Positions 14,217-20,231 of a stretch of 28,893 nt of DNA are shown one piece after another. The first letter of the stretch is position 1, and each line of letters opens with the position of its first letter. The notes beneath the pieces were generated by a model. That model was not told the DNA's origin and did not search any database. It saw only the letters and a list, made by a program, of their open reading frames with translations. The DNA lies in assembly GCA_948512295.1 (NCBI GenBank), contig CAOQRA010000009.1:1-28893 (forward strand). The letters run 5' to 3'. The DNA comes from an uncultured Eubacteriales bacterium (GTDB lineage Bacteria; Bacillota; Clostridia; Christensenellales; UBA1242). The position numbers and the translations under genes were made by a program.

Positions 14217-14403
14217 CAATTTTAATCAGTCAGAAAAGGGCATTTGCATAAAAGGACATAGCAAATTCTTGGAGTTTATACTTTCATTTTATGCAAGAAG
14301 AATAATCAAGAAAGCTAGAAAGAAAGATTTGTTGCCTATGTCAAAAAAGATAAAAACAAATATTGAGTTATTCTTTGATTTGGAGGTGCTAAATGAAAAA
14401 TAA
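14206..14403 (+). CDS. Small basic hypothetical protein (65 aa)
   Basis: The frame starts at ATG 14206 inside the previous gene, after AAAGGAGAG. The product is lysine/arginine-rich (FYARRIIKKARKKD in the middle), with a short hydrophobic stretch (LEFILSFYA) that could be an amphipathic helix. Not recognised. It overlaps its neighbours on both sides, which supports translation. Confidence 0.6.
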   Translation: MKYSNFNQSEKGICIKGHSKFLEFILSFYARRIIKKARKKDLLPMSKKIKTNIELFFDLEVLNEK

Positions 14404-14683
14404 AACACAGTGTCCTCATTGTGGCAGTATCTTTACCATAGAAACAAATGAAACTTTTGATTATATTACTAAGTTTAAGATTGGGCAAGAAGTGTTTTAT
14501 TTAAGTGATGGTGGTATAGTTCGTAATGGCGAAATTTTAAGTATCAAACTTTGGGATTACAAAACAATGCCTTTGATATATGAGATTGAATATTCAGGCA
14601 ATATACAAGGCGAAGAATTTGTTTTTGCCACACGAGAAGAAGCCGAGAAGCGACTGGCTGAATTAAAAGGAATAGATAAATGA
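14393..14683 (+). CDS. Small zinc-ribbon-like hypothetical protein (96 aa)
   Basis: The protein starts MKNKTQCPHCGSIF (one C-x2-C pair). The next part has alternating strands (KFKIGQEVFYLSDGGIVRNGEIL) like a small SH3/KOW-type barrel. The C-terminal FATREEAEKRLAEL is a helix frequently found at the end of phage proteins of this type. Function unknown. The stop overlaps the following methyltransferase start by 4 bp. Its last codons share an exact 21-bp sequence with the end of that next gene. Confidence 0.65.
   Translation: MKNKTQCPHCGSIFTIETNETFDYITKFKIGQEVFYLSDGGIVRNGEILSIKLWDYKTMPLIYEIEYSGNIQGEEFVFATREEAEKRLAELKGIDK
14651..14671 (+). repeat. 21-bp repeat, copy 1 (gene-end linker)
   Basis: The 21 bases at 14651-14671 are identical to 15436-15456. 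Both begin CGACTGGCTGAA, code for RLAELKG at the end of a gene, and contain AAAAGGA, which serves as RBS for the next gene. A weaker relative, ACTGGCTGAA, is at 15871-15880. Such a shared linker could be a recombination joint for gene cassettes. Confidence 0.75.
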
Positions 14684-15462
14684 AAATATATAATAATATT
14701 GAGGAGGTAGAAAATATAGGGCAGATTAATGCAAATAGTTTAGTTAATGTTGATTGTCTTGAAGCAATGAAATATATTGCAGACAAAAGCATTGATTTAA
14801 TTCTTTGTGATTTGCCTTATGGTTGCACAAATTTAGAATGGGATAAAGAACTTGATCTAAATCACCTTTGGAAAGTTTATAAAAAAATTATTAAAAATAA
14901 TGGTGCTATAGTTTTATTTTCAAAACAACCCTTCTCTGCAAAATTAGTAATGTCAAATATATCAATGTTTAAGTATGAGTATATTTGGAAAAAGGAAAGA
15001 CCGACAAACCCATTGTTATGTAAAAAACGCCCTCCAGAATATCATGAAAATATTCTTGTATTTTATAAAAGGCAACCTAAGTTTTACCTTAGTTATATCA
15101 AGCGTGACATAAAAAACAAAAGAAATAATAAGCCACGAGATTTGTTAGACAAAGTTCATGGCATAAGTTCTGGTTACAAAGAAAGGGTATTAAGTGGAGC
15201 AAATGATTATATTTATCAGCCTGATATTTTAGAGTTTAACATGGAAAGAAAATATCATGTTTCTCAAAAACCTGTAAAATTATTAGAGCAATTAATAAAA
15301 ACCTATACTGACGAAAACGATTTAGTTCTTGATAATTGCATGGGAAGTGGCTCAACTGGAGTTGCCTGTATCAATACAAAACGAAATTTTATAGGAATGG
15401 AAATTAACCCTAATTATTTTGAAATCGCACAAAAACGACTGGCTGAATTAAAAGGAGAATAA
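14680..15462 (+). CDS. Second beta-class DNA methyltransferase (DLPYG type)
   Basis: The 260-residue protein has catalytic DLPYG at 44-48 (a DPPY variant), KYHVSQKPVKLLEQL at about 191-205, and the SAM motif MGSGSTGVAC at 221-230. The motif order is beta-class. DLPYG-type enzymes occur in Firmicutes phages and are usually N6-adenine enzymes; the target is unknown. No restriction gene is adjacent. With the two other methyltransferases this phage would modify DNA at up to three different sites. The start at 14680 overlaps the previous stop (ATGA). Confidence 0.92.
   Translation: MKIYNNIEEVENIGQINANSLVNVDCLEAMKYIADKSIDLILCDLPYGCTNLEWDKELDLNHLWKVYKKIIKNNGAIVLFSKQPFSAKLVMSNISMFKYEYIWKKERPTNPLLCKKRPPEYHENILVFYKRQPKFYLSYIKRDIKNKRNNKPRDLLDKVHGISSGYKERVLSGANDYIYQPDILEFNMERKYHVSQKPVKLLEQLIKTYTDENDLVLDNCMGSGSTGVACINTKRNFIGMEINPNYFEIAQKRLAELKGE
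15436..15456 (+). repeat. 21-bp repeat, copy 2 (gene-end linker)
   Basis: Exact copy of 14651-14671 at the end of the second beta-class methyltransferase, encoding RLAELKG and carrying the next RBS. The pair brackets that gene, so recombination between the copies would delete or swap it as a cassette. Confidence 0.75.
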
Positions 15463-15464
15463 AA

Positions 15465-15908
15465 ATGAAAGTCGATAAAGAAATTTTAAAAAAAGAAAGA
15501 GACGGAATTGTTGACCTAATAGAGAAATTAAGAGCCCCTTATAATGCAAGATTGGAAGAAATTGACAATCTCTTATGGGAAGAGAAACTCAAAGAAGCAC
15601 AGAACAATATAGGCAAATGTTTTGTTTATAGGAACAACTGCTATTCATTGCCTAAAACTCAAAAAGATTATTGGAATAACTATTACAAAGTGGCTGGATT
15701 TAAAAAAGCAGTCAACGAAGATGATTATGACAGGTATATAGTTACTGAATGCTACAAAGATAGTTATGGGAATATTTGCATTAAACAAGAACACGATTGT
15801 ATATCAAGTCCAAGATTTGAAGATTATGAAGAAATTTCTTCTAAAGATTTAATGAGGTTTACAGAAAACTACTGGCTGAACTGGAGGGGAAATGAAAATA
15901 TTTTATGA
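15465..15908 (+). CDS. Hypothetical phage protein (147 aa) with N-terminal coiled coil
   Basis: The N-terminal 50 residues form a charged helix (KEILKKERDGIVDLIEKL, then ARLEEIDNLLWEEKLKEA). The rest is tyrosine-rich and contains a GKCFVYRNNCY segment, resembling phage proteins of unknown function in which a helical stalk precedes a small beta domain. No catalytic or metal motif stands out. An AAAGGAG site lies 8 nt before ATG 15465, and the end overlaps the next start by 17 bp. Confidence 0.65.
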   Translation: MKVDKEILKKERDGIVDLIEKLRAPYNARLEEIDNLLWEEKLKEAQNNIGKCFVYRNNCYSLPKTQKDYWNNYYKVAGFKKAVNEDDYDRYIVTECYKDSYGNICIKQEHDCISSPRFEDYEEISSKDLMRFTENYWLNWRGNENIL

Positions 15909-16167
15909 AAAGAATATGATGAACTATAATTCAAACAATCATTCTTGGCAAGAAATAAACAATACAGAAATTGTTAAACTTTTAAAGCAGTTAAGAGATG
16001 ATTTGTATTCTAATTATCAAGGTATGATTTTTCACTTTAAAGTAAAGCCAGATGAAACCTATTCAAGAGTAGGAAAGATAATAATAAAAACTAACTTAGA
16101 TAAGACCACGCTTTTAATTAAATTAGGCGAAAGATTTAATGGAAAACTAAATTTGAAATGGAAATAA
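15892..16167 (+). CDS. Small hypothetical protein (91 aa)
   Basis: The frame starts at ATG 15892 after GGAGGGG in the end of the previous gene. It encodes an asparagine-rich N-terminus (NYNSNNHSWQEINN), then a basic region ending NLKWK. Not recognised. The RBS and overlap argue that it is translated. The related next gene begins within or just after its end. Confidence 0.55.
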   Translation: MKIFYEKNMMNYNSNNHSWQEINNTEIVKLLKQLRDDLYSNYQGMIFHFKVKPDETYSRVGKIIIKTNLDKTTLLIKLGERFNGKLNLKWK

Positions 16168-16181
16168 AGAAGAGGGCAACA

Positions 16182-16574
16182 ATGACCGATAAAGAACGAA
16201 TTGAGGAACTGGAAAAGAAAGTTGCGAAATTATGGGAAATCAGAACCTATGTAGATAACGATGCTCAAGGACAACGGATTGATGGCGTATTTTTCAATGT
16301 AGAACAGATTATGGCTTTACAAAGAGTTAATGCGATTAGAGAATATGAGCAAAACCAAAAGGCAGTCGAGGCTCTGAAGGAAGTGAAAGAACGAGTAAAG
16401 GCATTAAGAGATTTAGAAATATCTGCTGTTAGAGAAAGCAGAGAATTTAACTTTAAAACTGAAGAAGCAAGGTTGGGATGGATTAAGATGAAAACTGAAA
16501 GTTCTAAAATTTACAACAGCGAACTCAAAGTTATCGACAACCTTATCAAAGAATACGGAGGGAAGAATGAGTAA
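16182..16574 (+). CDS. Hypothetical coiled-coil protein (130 aa)
   Basis: From ATG 16182 the protein begins MTDKERIEELEKKVAKLWEI and is mostly alpha-helical with heptads, notably about 55-95. I preferred 16182 over an in-frame ATG at 16158 because an AGAGGG sequence lies 6 nt upstream and the common phage-like MTDKERIEELE start follows. Function unknown; such proteins are frequent in the middle regions of Firmicutes phages. The stop overlaps the next gene by 8 bp. Confidence 0.6.
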   Translation: MTDKERIEELEKKVAKLWEIRTYVDNDAQGQRIDGVFFNVEQIMALQRVNAIREYEQNQKAVEALKEVKERVKALRDLEISAVRESREFNFKTEEARLGWIKMKTESSKIYNSELKVIDNLIKEYGGKNE

Positions 16575-17145
16575 AGAAGAAACATTTTTTGATAGATTAT
16601 CTCGTGAAGAAAAAATATCTTGCACTGCACATGATGAAATTCTTAATGGAAAAAATCCTTGTGCAATAGTTAAAGATTTATATAAGCAACTCGCAGAACT
16701 CAAAGCAGAGAATTTTGAATTGGTTAATAAGGTTGATGTTTTAGAAAGTGAAAAAGACAACTTAATGAAAACAGTAGAAGAAGGTTCTGAAGTGGTTGAA
16801 GAGAACGAGCAACTCAAAGCAGAGAATGAAAGGTTTAAAGAAGAACATAAGTTTATAGAGAATTTACACAATTATTTTGAGACTGAAACTTTACAAGAAT
16901 TGAAAAATACGCTTGCAGAGAATGTAAAACAAGGTGATGCACTTTTGAAAATTACAGATAAATTAGAGCAAGCACTCAAATCCAACACCAAGCAAGTATG
17001 CGAGAAGATTAGAACAGTTATACAACGCAAAAGAGAAGGTCAACAATACAACTTTTCTGAATATTGCAAAGGTAAAGATTTTGCATATCTTGAAATTGAT
17101 GATTTATTAGACCAAATCGAGAAAGGAGAGTTAAATGGAAATTAA
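16567..17145 (+). CDS. Hypothetical coiled-coil protein (192 aa)
   Basis: Residues about 40-135 form a long coiled coil (YKQLAELKAENFELVNKVD, then EENEQLKAENERFKEEH). The DNA contains a short internal duplication: AACTCAAAGCAGAGAA occurs near 16695 and 16810, which suggests growth by repeat copying. The C-terminal part (FSEYCKGKDFAYLEIDDLLDQI) looks like a small helical domain. Function unknown. An AGGGAAG sequence precedes ATG 16567, and the end overlaps the regulator gene by 11 bp. Confidence 0.65.
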   Translation: MSKEETFFDRLSREEKISCTAHDEILNGKNPCAIVKDLYKQLAELKAENFELVNKVDVLESEKDNLMKTVEEGSEVVEENEQLKAENERFKEEHKFIENLHNYFETETLQELKNTLAENVKQGDALLKITDKLEQALKSNTKQVCEKIRTVIQRKREGQQYNFSEYCKGKDFAYLEIDDLLDQIEKGELNGN

Positions 17146-17596
17146 AGAAGCGTTAAAAGAGTTAAATTTATATCGAAAAGCAAGTAAGCGAATGAAGTAC
17201 ATAAAACAACAAATCGCTGAACTTGATGATAAGAAATATAGTATAGGCGGTGGTTCTCAAAATTTAGGAGTGCAGGGTGGACAAGTTTGCATTGATGAAA
17301 AGATAGCAGTCCTTGTAGATAAAATTAACACTTATAGGCAGGATTTAGTTGACCTAGACTTGTATTGTCTAGGTATCCAGCAAGACCTGGAACGCAAGAT
17401 ATACAAGCTGCACGAGCCATATTGTTCGGTGCTACGAGGGTATTATGTAGAGTCTAAAACTTTGGAGATGCTTGCTGTTGAACACAACTATACATTTGAC
17501 GGTGTAAAGTCGATAAAATATCGTGGAGTAAAGTTGTATGCTAAACTGCCGCCGTTATTTGATAAATTTTATTATGAAAATAATGAAAAAATTTAA
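17135..17596 (+). CDS. Late-gene transcription regulator (ArpU/RinA-like, sigma region 4-like)
   Basis: The 153-residue protein has an N-terminal helical region (to about 90) and a C-terminal helix-turn-helix similar to sigma-70 region 4 (96-137: CSVLRGYYVESKTLEMLAV, then TFDGVKSIKYRGVKLYAKL). This type (ArpU/RinA-like) usually sits just before the terminase genes in Firmicutes phages and activates late transcription. Here the terminase follows after a 430-bp gap with tandem 10-bp repeats and a -10 box, the likely binding site. AAAGGAG precedes ATG 17135. Confidence 0.75.
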   Translation: MEIKEALKELNLYRKASKRMKYIKQQIAELDDKKYSIGGGSQNLGVQGGQVCIDEKIAVLVDKINTYRQDLVDLDLYCLGIQQDLERKIYKLHEPYCSVLRGYYVESKTLEMLAVEHNYTFDGVKSIKYRGVKLYAKLPPLFDKFYYENNEKI

Positions 17597-17600
17597 AATT

Positions 17601-17633
17601 GCACCCTTTTGCACCCTTTTTATATGATAAAAT
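17601..17633 (+). promoter_or_regulatory. Candidate late promoter with tandem activator repeats
   Basis: Two adjacent copies of GCACCCTTTT lie at 17601-17610 and 17611-17620, each preceded by TT, followed by TATGATAAAAT, which offers a -10 (TATGAT 17623-17628 or TAAAAT 17628-17633). No normal -35 is present, so the repeats occupy the place where an activator would act. The sigma-region-4-like gene ends 5 bp upstream, so this is its probable target. Confidence 0.6.
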
Positions 17634-17639
17634 GCTATT

Positions 17640-17898
17640 GTGGGAAATTAAGAAAGGCAGACTTAATTTTTCCTCCTTTCAATTGATTTGCTCGGAAGGG
17701 CAGTTAGCTTGCCACAAATGATACTATATATGCGTGGTGTAGTTCTTGGCTTTGAAGTAGTGTAGAGGCCATGTTTAATGTAGGTAATTAAGCCCGTTGC
17801 CAGTCCGATTGGTGAAAGGGAGTATAAGTTTTGACTGGCTGAACTCTCGCCTACAAAATTATCAAAAAAGACATATAAAAACGAGTATGTCTTTTTTT
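17640..17898 (+). ncRNA. Candidate structured RNA between late promoter and terminase genes
   Basis: No ORF fills this gap. A transcript starting about 17640 would form several stems: 17643-17652 with 17662-17673, 17779-17784 (TGTAGG) with 17850-17855 (CCTACA), and inside it 17799-17805 (GCCAGTC) with 17833-17839 (GACTGGC). It ends in a strong 12-bp terminator stem at 17864-17897. It includes TCCTCCTTTC (17671-17680), identical to the 16S anti-Shine-Dalgarno core. A late regulatory RNA, or part of the packaging or cos region, are the main possibilities. I do not recognise a known family. Confidence 0.45.
17864..17898 (+). terminator. Intrinsic terminator before the packaging genes
   Basis: Twelve pairs: 17864-17875 with 17886-17897, a 10-nt loop, and a run of seven T (17892-17898). 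It would stop most transcripts starting at the late promoter, so the packaging genes need readthrough, antitermination or a second promoter. Confidence 0.8.
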
Positions 17899-17900
17899 AT

Positions 17901-18008
17901 CGGCTTGTGGTGTAATAAGCACGCATGATGAGGAATGGGGCGGTTAAGTGAAAAACTTAATTCCAAACTTGGCTGAGTGTAGTTCTGGTTTAAGTCCGGA
18001 CAAGCCGA
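17901..18008 (+). ncRNA. tRNA-like cloverleaf element without a normal anticodon arm
   Basis: CGGCTTG (17901-17907) pairs perfectly with CAAGCCG (18001-18007). Directly before the 3' strand is a T-arm-like hairpin with 5-bp stem and 7-nt loop: 17984-17988 (TCTGG), loop TTTAAGT, 17996-18000 (CCGGA). A D-arm-like hairpin (17910-17913 with 17919-17922) follows two linker bases. The rest forms an extended arm, 17932-17936 with 17960-17964 and 17945-17949 with 17955-17959. A18008 is in the discriminator place, but CAA follows instead of CCA. The geometry is tRNA-like, but there is no usable anticodon. It lies between the terminator and the first late gene. Confidence 0.4.
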
Positions 18009-18034
18009 CAAATAAGTTAATAAAGGAGAGCAAA

Positions 18035-18253
18035 ATGAAGTTTGATTATGTAAAGAAAAAAGAACTCTTAAAAAATGATAAAAAGTCGGGAGAACATGTC
18101 GAGATAGAAACTGAAAGTGTAATTATTGATGATGACGCAGTTAAGATTATGGACAAGTTCATTAACAAACTTACAGACAAATTTATGCAGAAGATAGATG
18201 TTGATAAAATAACAGACACTATTAAAACTGTATTTAAAGTTAAAATTGGATAA
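18035..18253 (+). CDS. Small hypothetical protein (72 aa)
   Basis: The frame starts at ATG 18035, 5 nt after AAAGGAGAG. An in-frame ATG at 17948 lies inside the tRNA-like structure and has no RBS, so it is not chosen. The product starts MKFDYVKKKELLKNDKKSG and is highly charged and helical, with an MDKFINKLTDKFMQKI segment. It may be a small packaging or head accessory protein by position. Not recognised. Confidence 0.6.
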   Translation: MKFDYVKKKELLKNDKKSGEHVEIETESVIIDDDAVKIMDKFINKLTDKFMQKIDVDKITDTIKTVFKVKIG

Positions 18254-18267
18254 AAAGGAGAGAGAAT

Positions 18268-18555
18268 ATGGAAACAATTTTGAAATGCCCTGACGTAGAG
18301 GGGAAAGCGGAAGAGCTTATTGAAAGAGGATACGAAGATGAGGGAGATATTCTCATTAAGAACTTGAGCGAAAACTCCAAAATCTGCATTGATAAGGAAA
18401 CGGGGATTGTTGCAGACATTACTGAGGATGGAGTATCGTGTGAAGGGCTTGTTGAGATAGTTGAACTCAAGGATGCAGGAATAGTGGAAACCAGTCAAGA
18501 AAGTGAAGAGGTAGTAGAAGATGCAAAAGCAACAGCAGACGGGGCTGACATCTAA
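18268..18555 (+). CDS. Small acidic hypothetical protein (95 aa)
   Basis: The 95-residue protein is strongly acidic (about a quarter Asp/Glu), starts METILKCPDVEGKAEELIE, and ends in an acidic alanine-rich tail. It sits just before, and overlaps by 35 bp, the terminase small subunit gene. AAAAGGAGAG precedes ATG 18268. Function unknown; acidic proteins at this place may bind the packaging machinery, which is only inference. Confidence 0.6.
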   Translation: METILKCPDVEGKAEELIERGYEDEGDILIKNLSENSKICIDKETGIVADITEDGVSCEGLVEIVELKDAGIVETSQESEEVVEDAKATADGADI

Positions 18556-18937
18556 ACAAGAGGCGTTTGTTCAAGCGTTGTTTAAAGGCAAGACACAAAG
18601 GCAGGCTTACTATGAGGCTTATCCTACTTCGAGAACCTGGGCAGAGAATAGCGTCGATAATAAGGCTAGCGTATTATATCGAAATGCAAAGGTCAGGGCT
18701 AGGCTTGATGAATTGAACGCAAAATTGCAATCTAAGCAAGAAAATGCTGTTATTTATGGAGCAAGTCAACTCAGAGCATTTTGGACTTCGATACTTATGA
18801 ATGAAGAGTCGGGCATGCAGAATAGAATTAAAGCCAGTGAACTTTTAGCCAAATCGCAAGGCATGTTTGTCGAAAAGAGAGAGTCGACCATCAAATCCGG
18901 TGACTGTGTGATAAGGATAGCAAAGCATGACGATTGA
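18521..18937 (+). CDS. terS: Terminase small subunit
   Basis: The 138-residue protein starts with GLTSKQEAFVQALFKGKTQRQAYYEAYP, the typical N-terminal helix-turn-helix of small terminases (Terminase_2/XtmA type). The rest includes NSVDNKASVLYRNAKVRARL, a helical oligomerisation region. It should recognise the phage packaging start (cos or pac), probably located in the control gap just upstream, and guide the large subunit. A GAGG sequence lies before ATG 18521, and the stop overlaps terL by 11 bp. Confidence 0.92.
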   Translation: MQKQQQTGLTSKQEAFVQALFKGKTQRQAYYEAYPTSRTWAENSVDNKASVLYRNAKVRARLDELNAKLQSKQENAVIYGASQLRAFWTSILMNEESGMQNRIKASELLAKSQGMFVEKRESTIKSGDCVIRIAKHDD

Positions 18938-20222
18938 TTTAGACCCAAGAGGGTTGGTAAACACAGTTTATCAGCCTTTTTTGTTTGCTGAACAAAGAGC
19001 TCAAATATTCTTTGGAGGCTCTGGTAGTGGGAAATCTGTGTTTATTGCCGAGCGAATAGCACTTGATGTTATGCAAGGGCGAAACTATTTAGTAGTGCGA
19101 AATACTGCATGCACATTAAAGAGTTCATGCTTTAACGAAATCAGAAAGGCAATATCACAGTTGAGATTAAATGACTACTTCAGGATATCCAAGAGCGAGA
19201 TGGTAATCACGTGCGTTTTGAACAATAAACAAATACGCTTTTCAGGCTTGGATGATATTGAAAAAGTCAAGTCTATAACACCTCAAGAAGGACCGCTGAC
19301 CGATATATGGATAGAAGAGGCTACAGAGGTCGCTTATGACGATTATAAGCAACTGCGCAAGCGTATAAGGGGTTATTCCCTGCACAAGAAACGCATTACG
19401 CTATCTTTCAACCCAGTATATAAAACGCATTGGATATACACGGAGTTCTTTGGTGAATGGATTGACGGCAAAAACATCCTACAAACAAATGATTTACTCA
19501 TAGTCAAAACAACGCATGTCAACAATGAGTTTCTGACGGCGGATGACCACGCAGAACTCGAGAATGAAAAAGACCCATATTATTATCAAGTTTATACTCT
19601 CGGCAATTGGGGAGTGCTTGGTGATGTTATATTTAAGAATTGGCGAGTTGAGGACTTGCAGAGACCTGTCAAGGTATTAAAAGATGGTGTGGAAGTCTAT
19701 GTTCCATTATGTTCGACTTTTGATAATATACGAAATGGACTTGACTTTGGTTTCGCCGCCGACCCCTCAGCGTTTTTAAAAGCACATTTAGATAGAAAAC
19801 ATAAAACGATTTATGTGTTCAAAGAGTATTACGAGCGAGGTAAAACAAACGATGCTTTGGCTGAAGATTTAAGACCTTTGCTTGGTTATCAAAGAGTTAT
19901 TGCAGATAGTGCAGAACAAAAGTCGATACAAGAGTTAAATGATTGTGGAATAAATGCTGTAGGGGCGTTTAAAGGAAGTGACAGTGTGAGATTTGGTATT
20001 CAATGGCTACAGGGGTATGAACTTGTTATAGATAAATCATGTCAAAATCTTAAGAACGAACTCACACTATATCAATGGAAGAAAGATAAAGATGGAAACA
20101 CAATTAAACAGCCAATAGACAAATTTAATCACTTAATTGATGCTCTTCGCTATGCGTTAAGTGAAGATATGGATAGAATACCACAAGCTCGAATTTTAAG
20201 TAGGCGAGAACTTGGGATTTAA
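18927..20222 (+). CDS. terL: Terminase large subunit (ATPase and nuclease)
   Basis: The 431-residue motor packages DNA into proheads and cuts it. Walker A is GGSGSGKS at 30-37 (K36); Walker B is DIWIEEATE at 126-134 with catalytic E130 or E131. The RNase H-like nuclease domain has acidic residues D273 (NGLDFGFAADP), D327 (VIADSAE) and D405 (LIDALRY). The length and motifs fit the PBSX/SPP1-type (Terminase_3) family. It pairs with the upstream small subunit and the portal that follows 9 bp later. Confidence 0.96.
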   Translation: MTIDLDPRGLVNTVYQPFLFAEQRAQIFFGGSGSGKSVFIAERIALDVMQGRNYLVVRNTACTLKSSCFNEIRKAISQLRLNDYFRISKSEMVITCVLNNKQIRFSGLDDIEKVKSITPQEGPLTDIWIEEATEVAYDDYKQLRKRIRGYSLHKKRITLSFNPVYKTHWIYTEFFGEWIDGKNILQTNDLLIVKTTHVNNEFLTADDHAELENEKDPYYYQVYTLGNWGVLGDVIFKNWRVEDLQRPVKVLKDGVEVYVPLCSTFDNIRNGLDFGFAADPSAFLKAHLDRKHKTIYVFKEYYERGKTNDALAEDLRPLLGYQRVIADSAEQKSIQELNDCGINAVGAFKGSDSVRFGIQWLQGYELVIDKSCQNLKNELTLYQWKKDKDGNTIKQPIDKFNHLIDALRYALSEDMDRIPQARILSRRELGI

Positions 20223-20231
20223 GGAGACAAA

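Noticed and set aside
17901..18008. A functional tRNA gene
   Set aside because: No 7-nt anticodon loop on a 5-bp stem can be formed, the D loop is short, and CAA stands in place of CCA.
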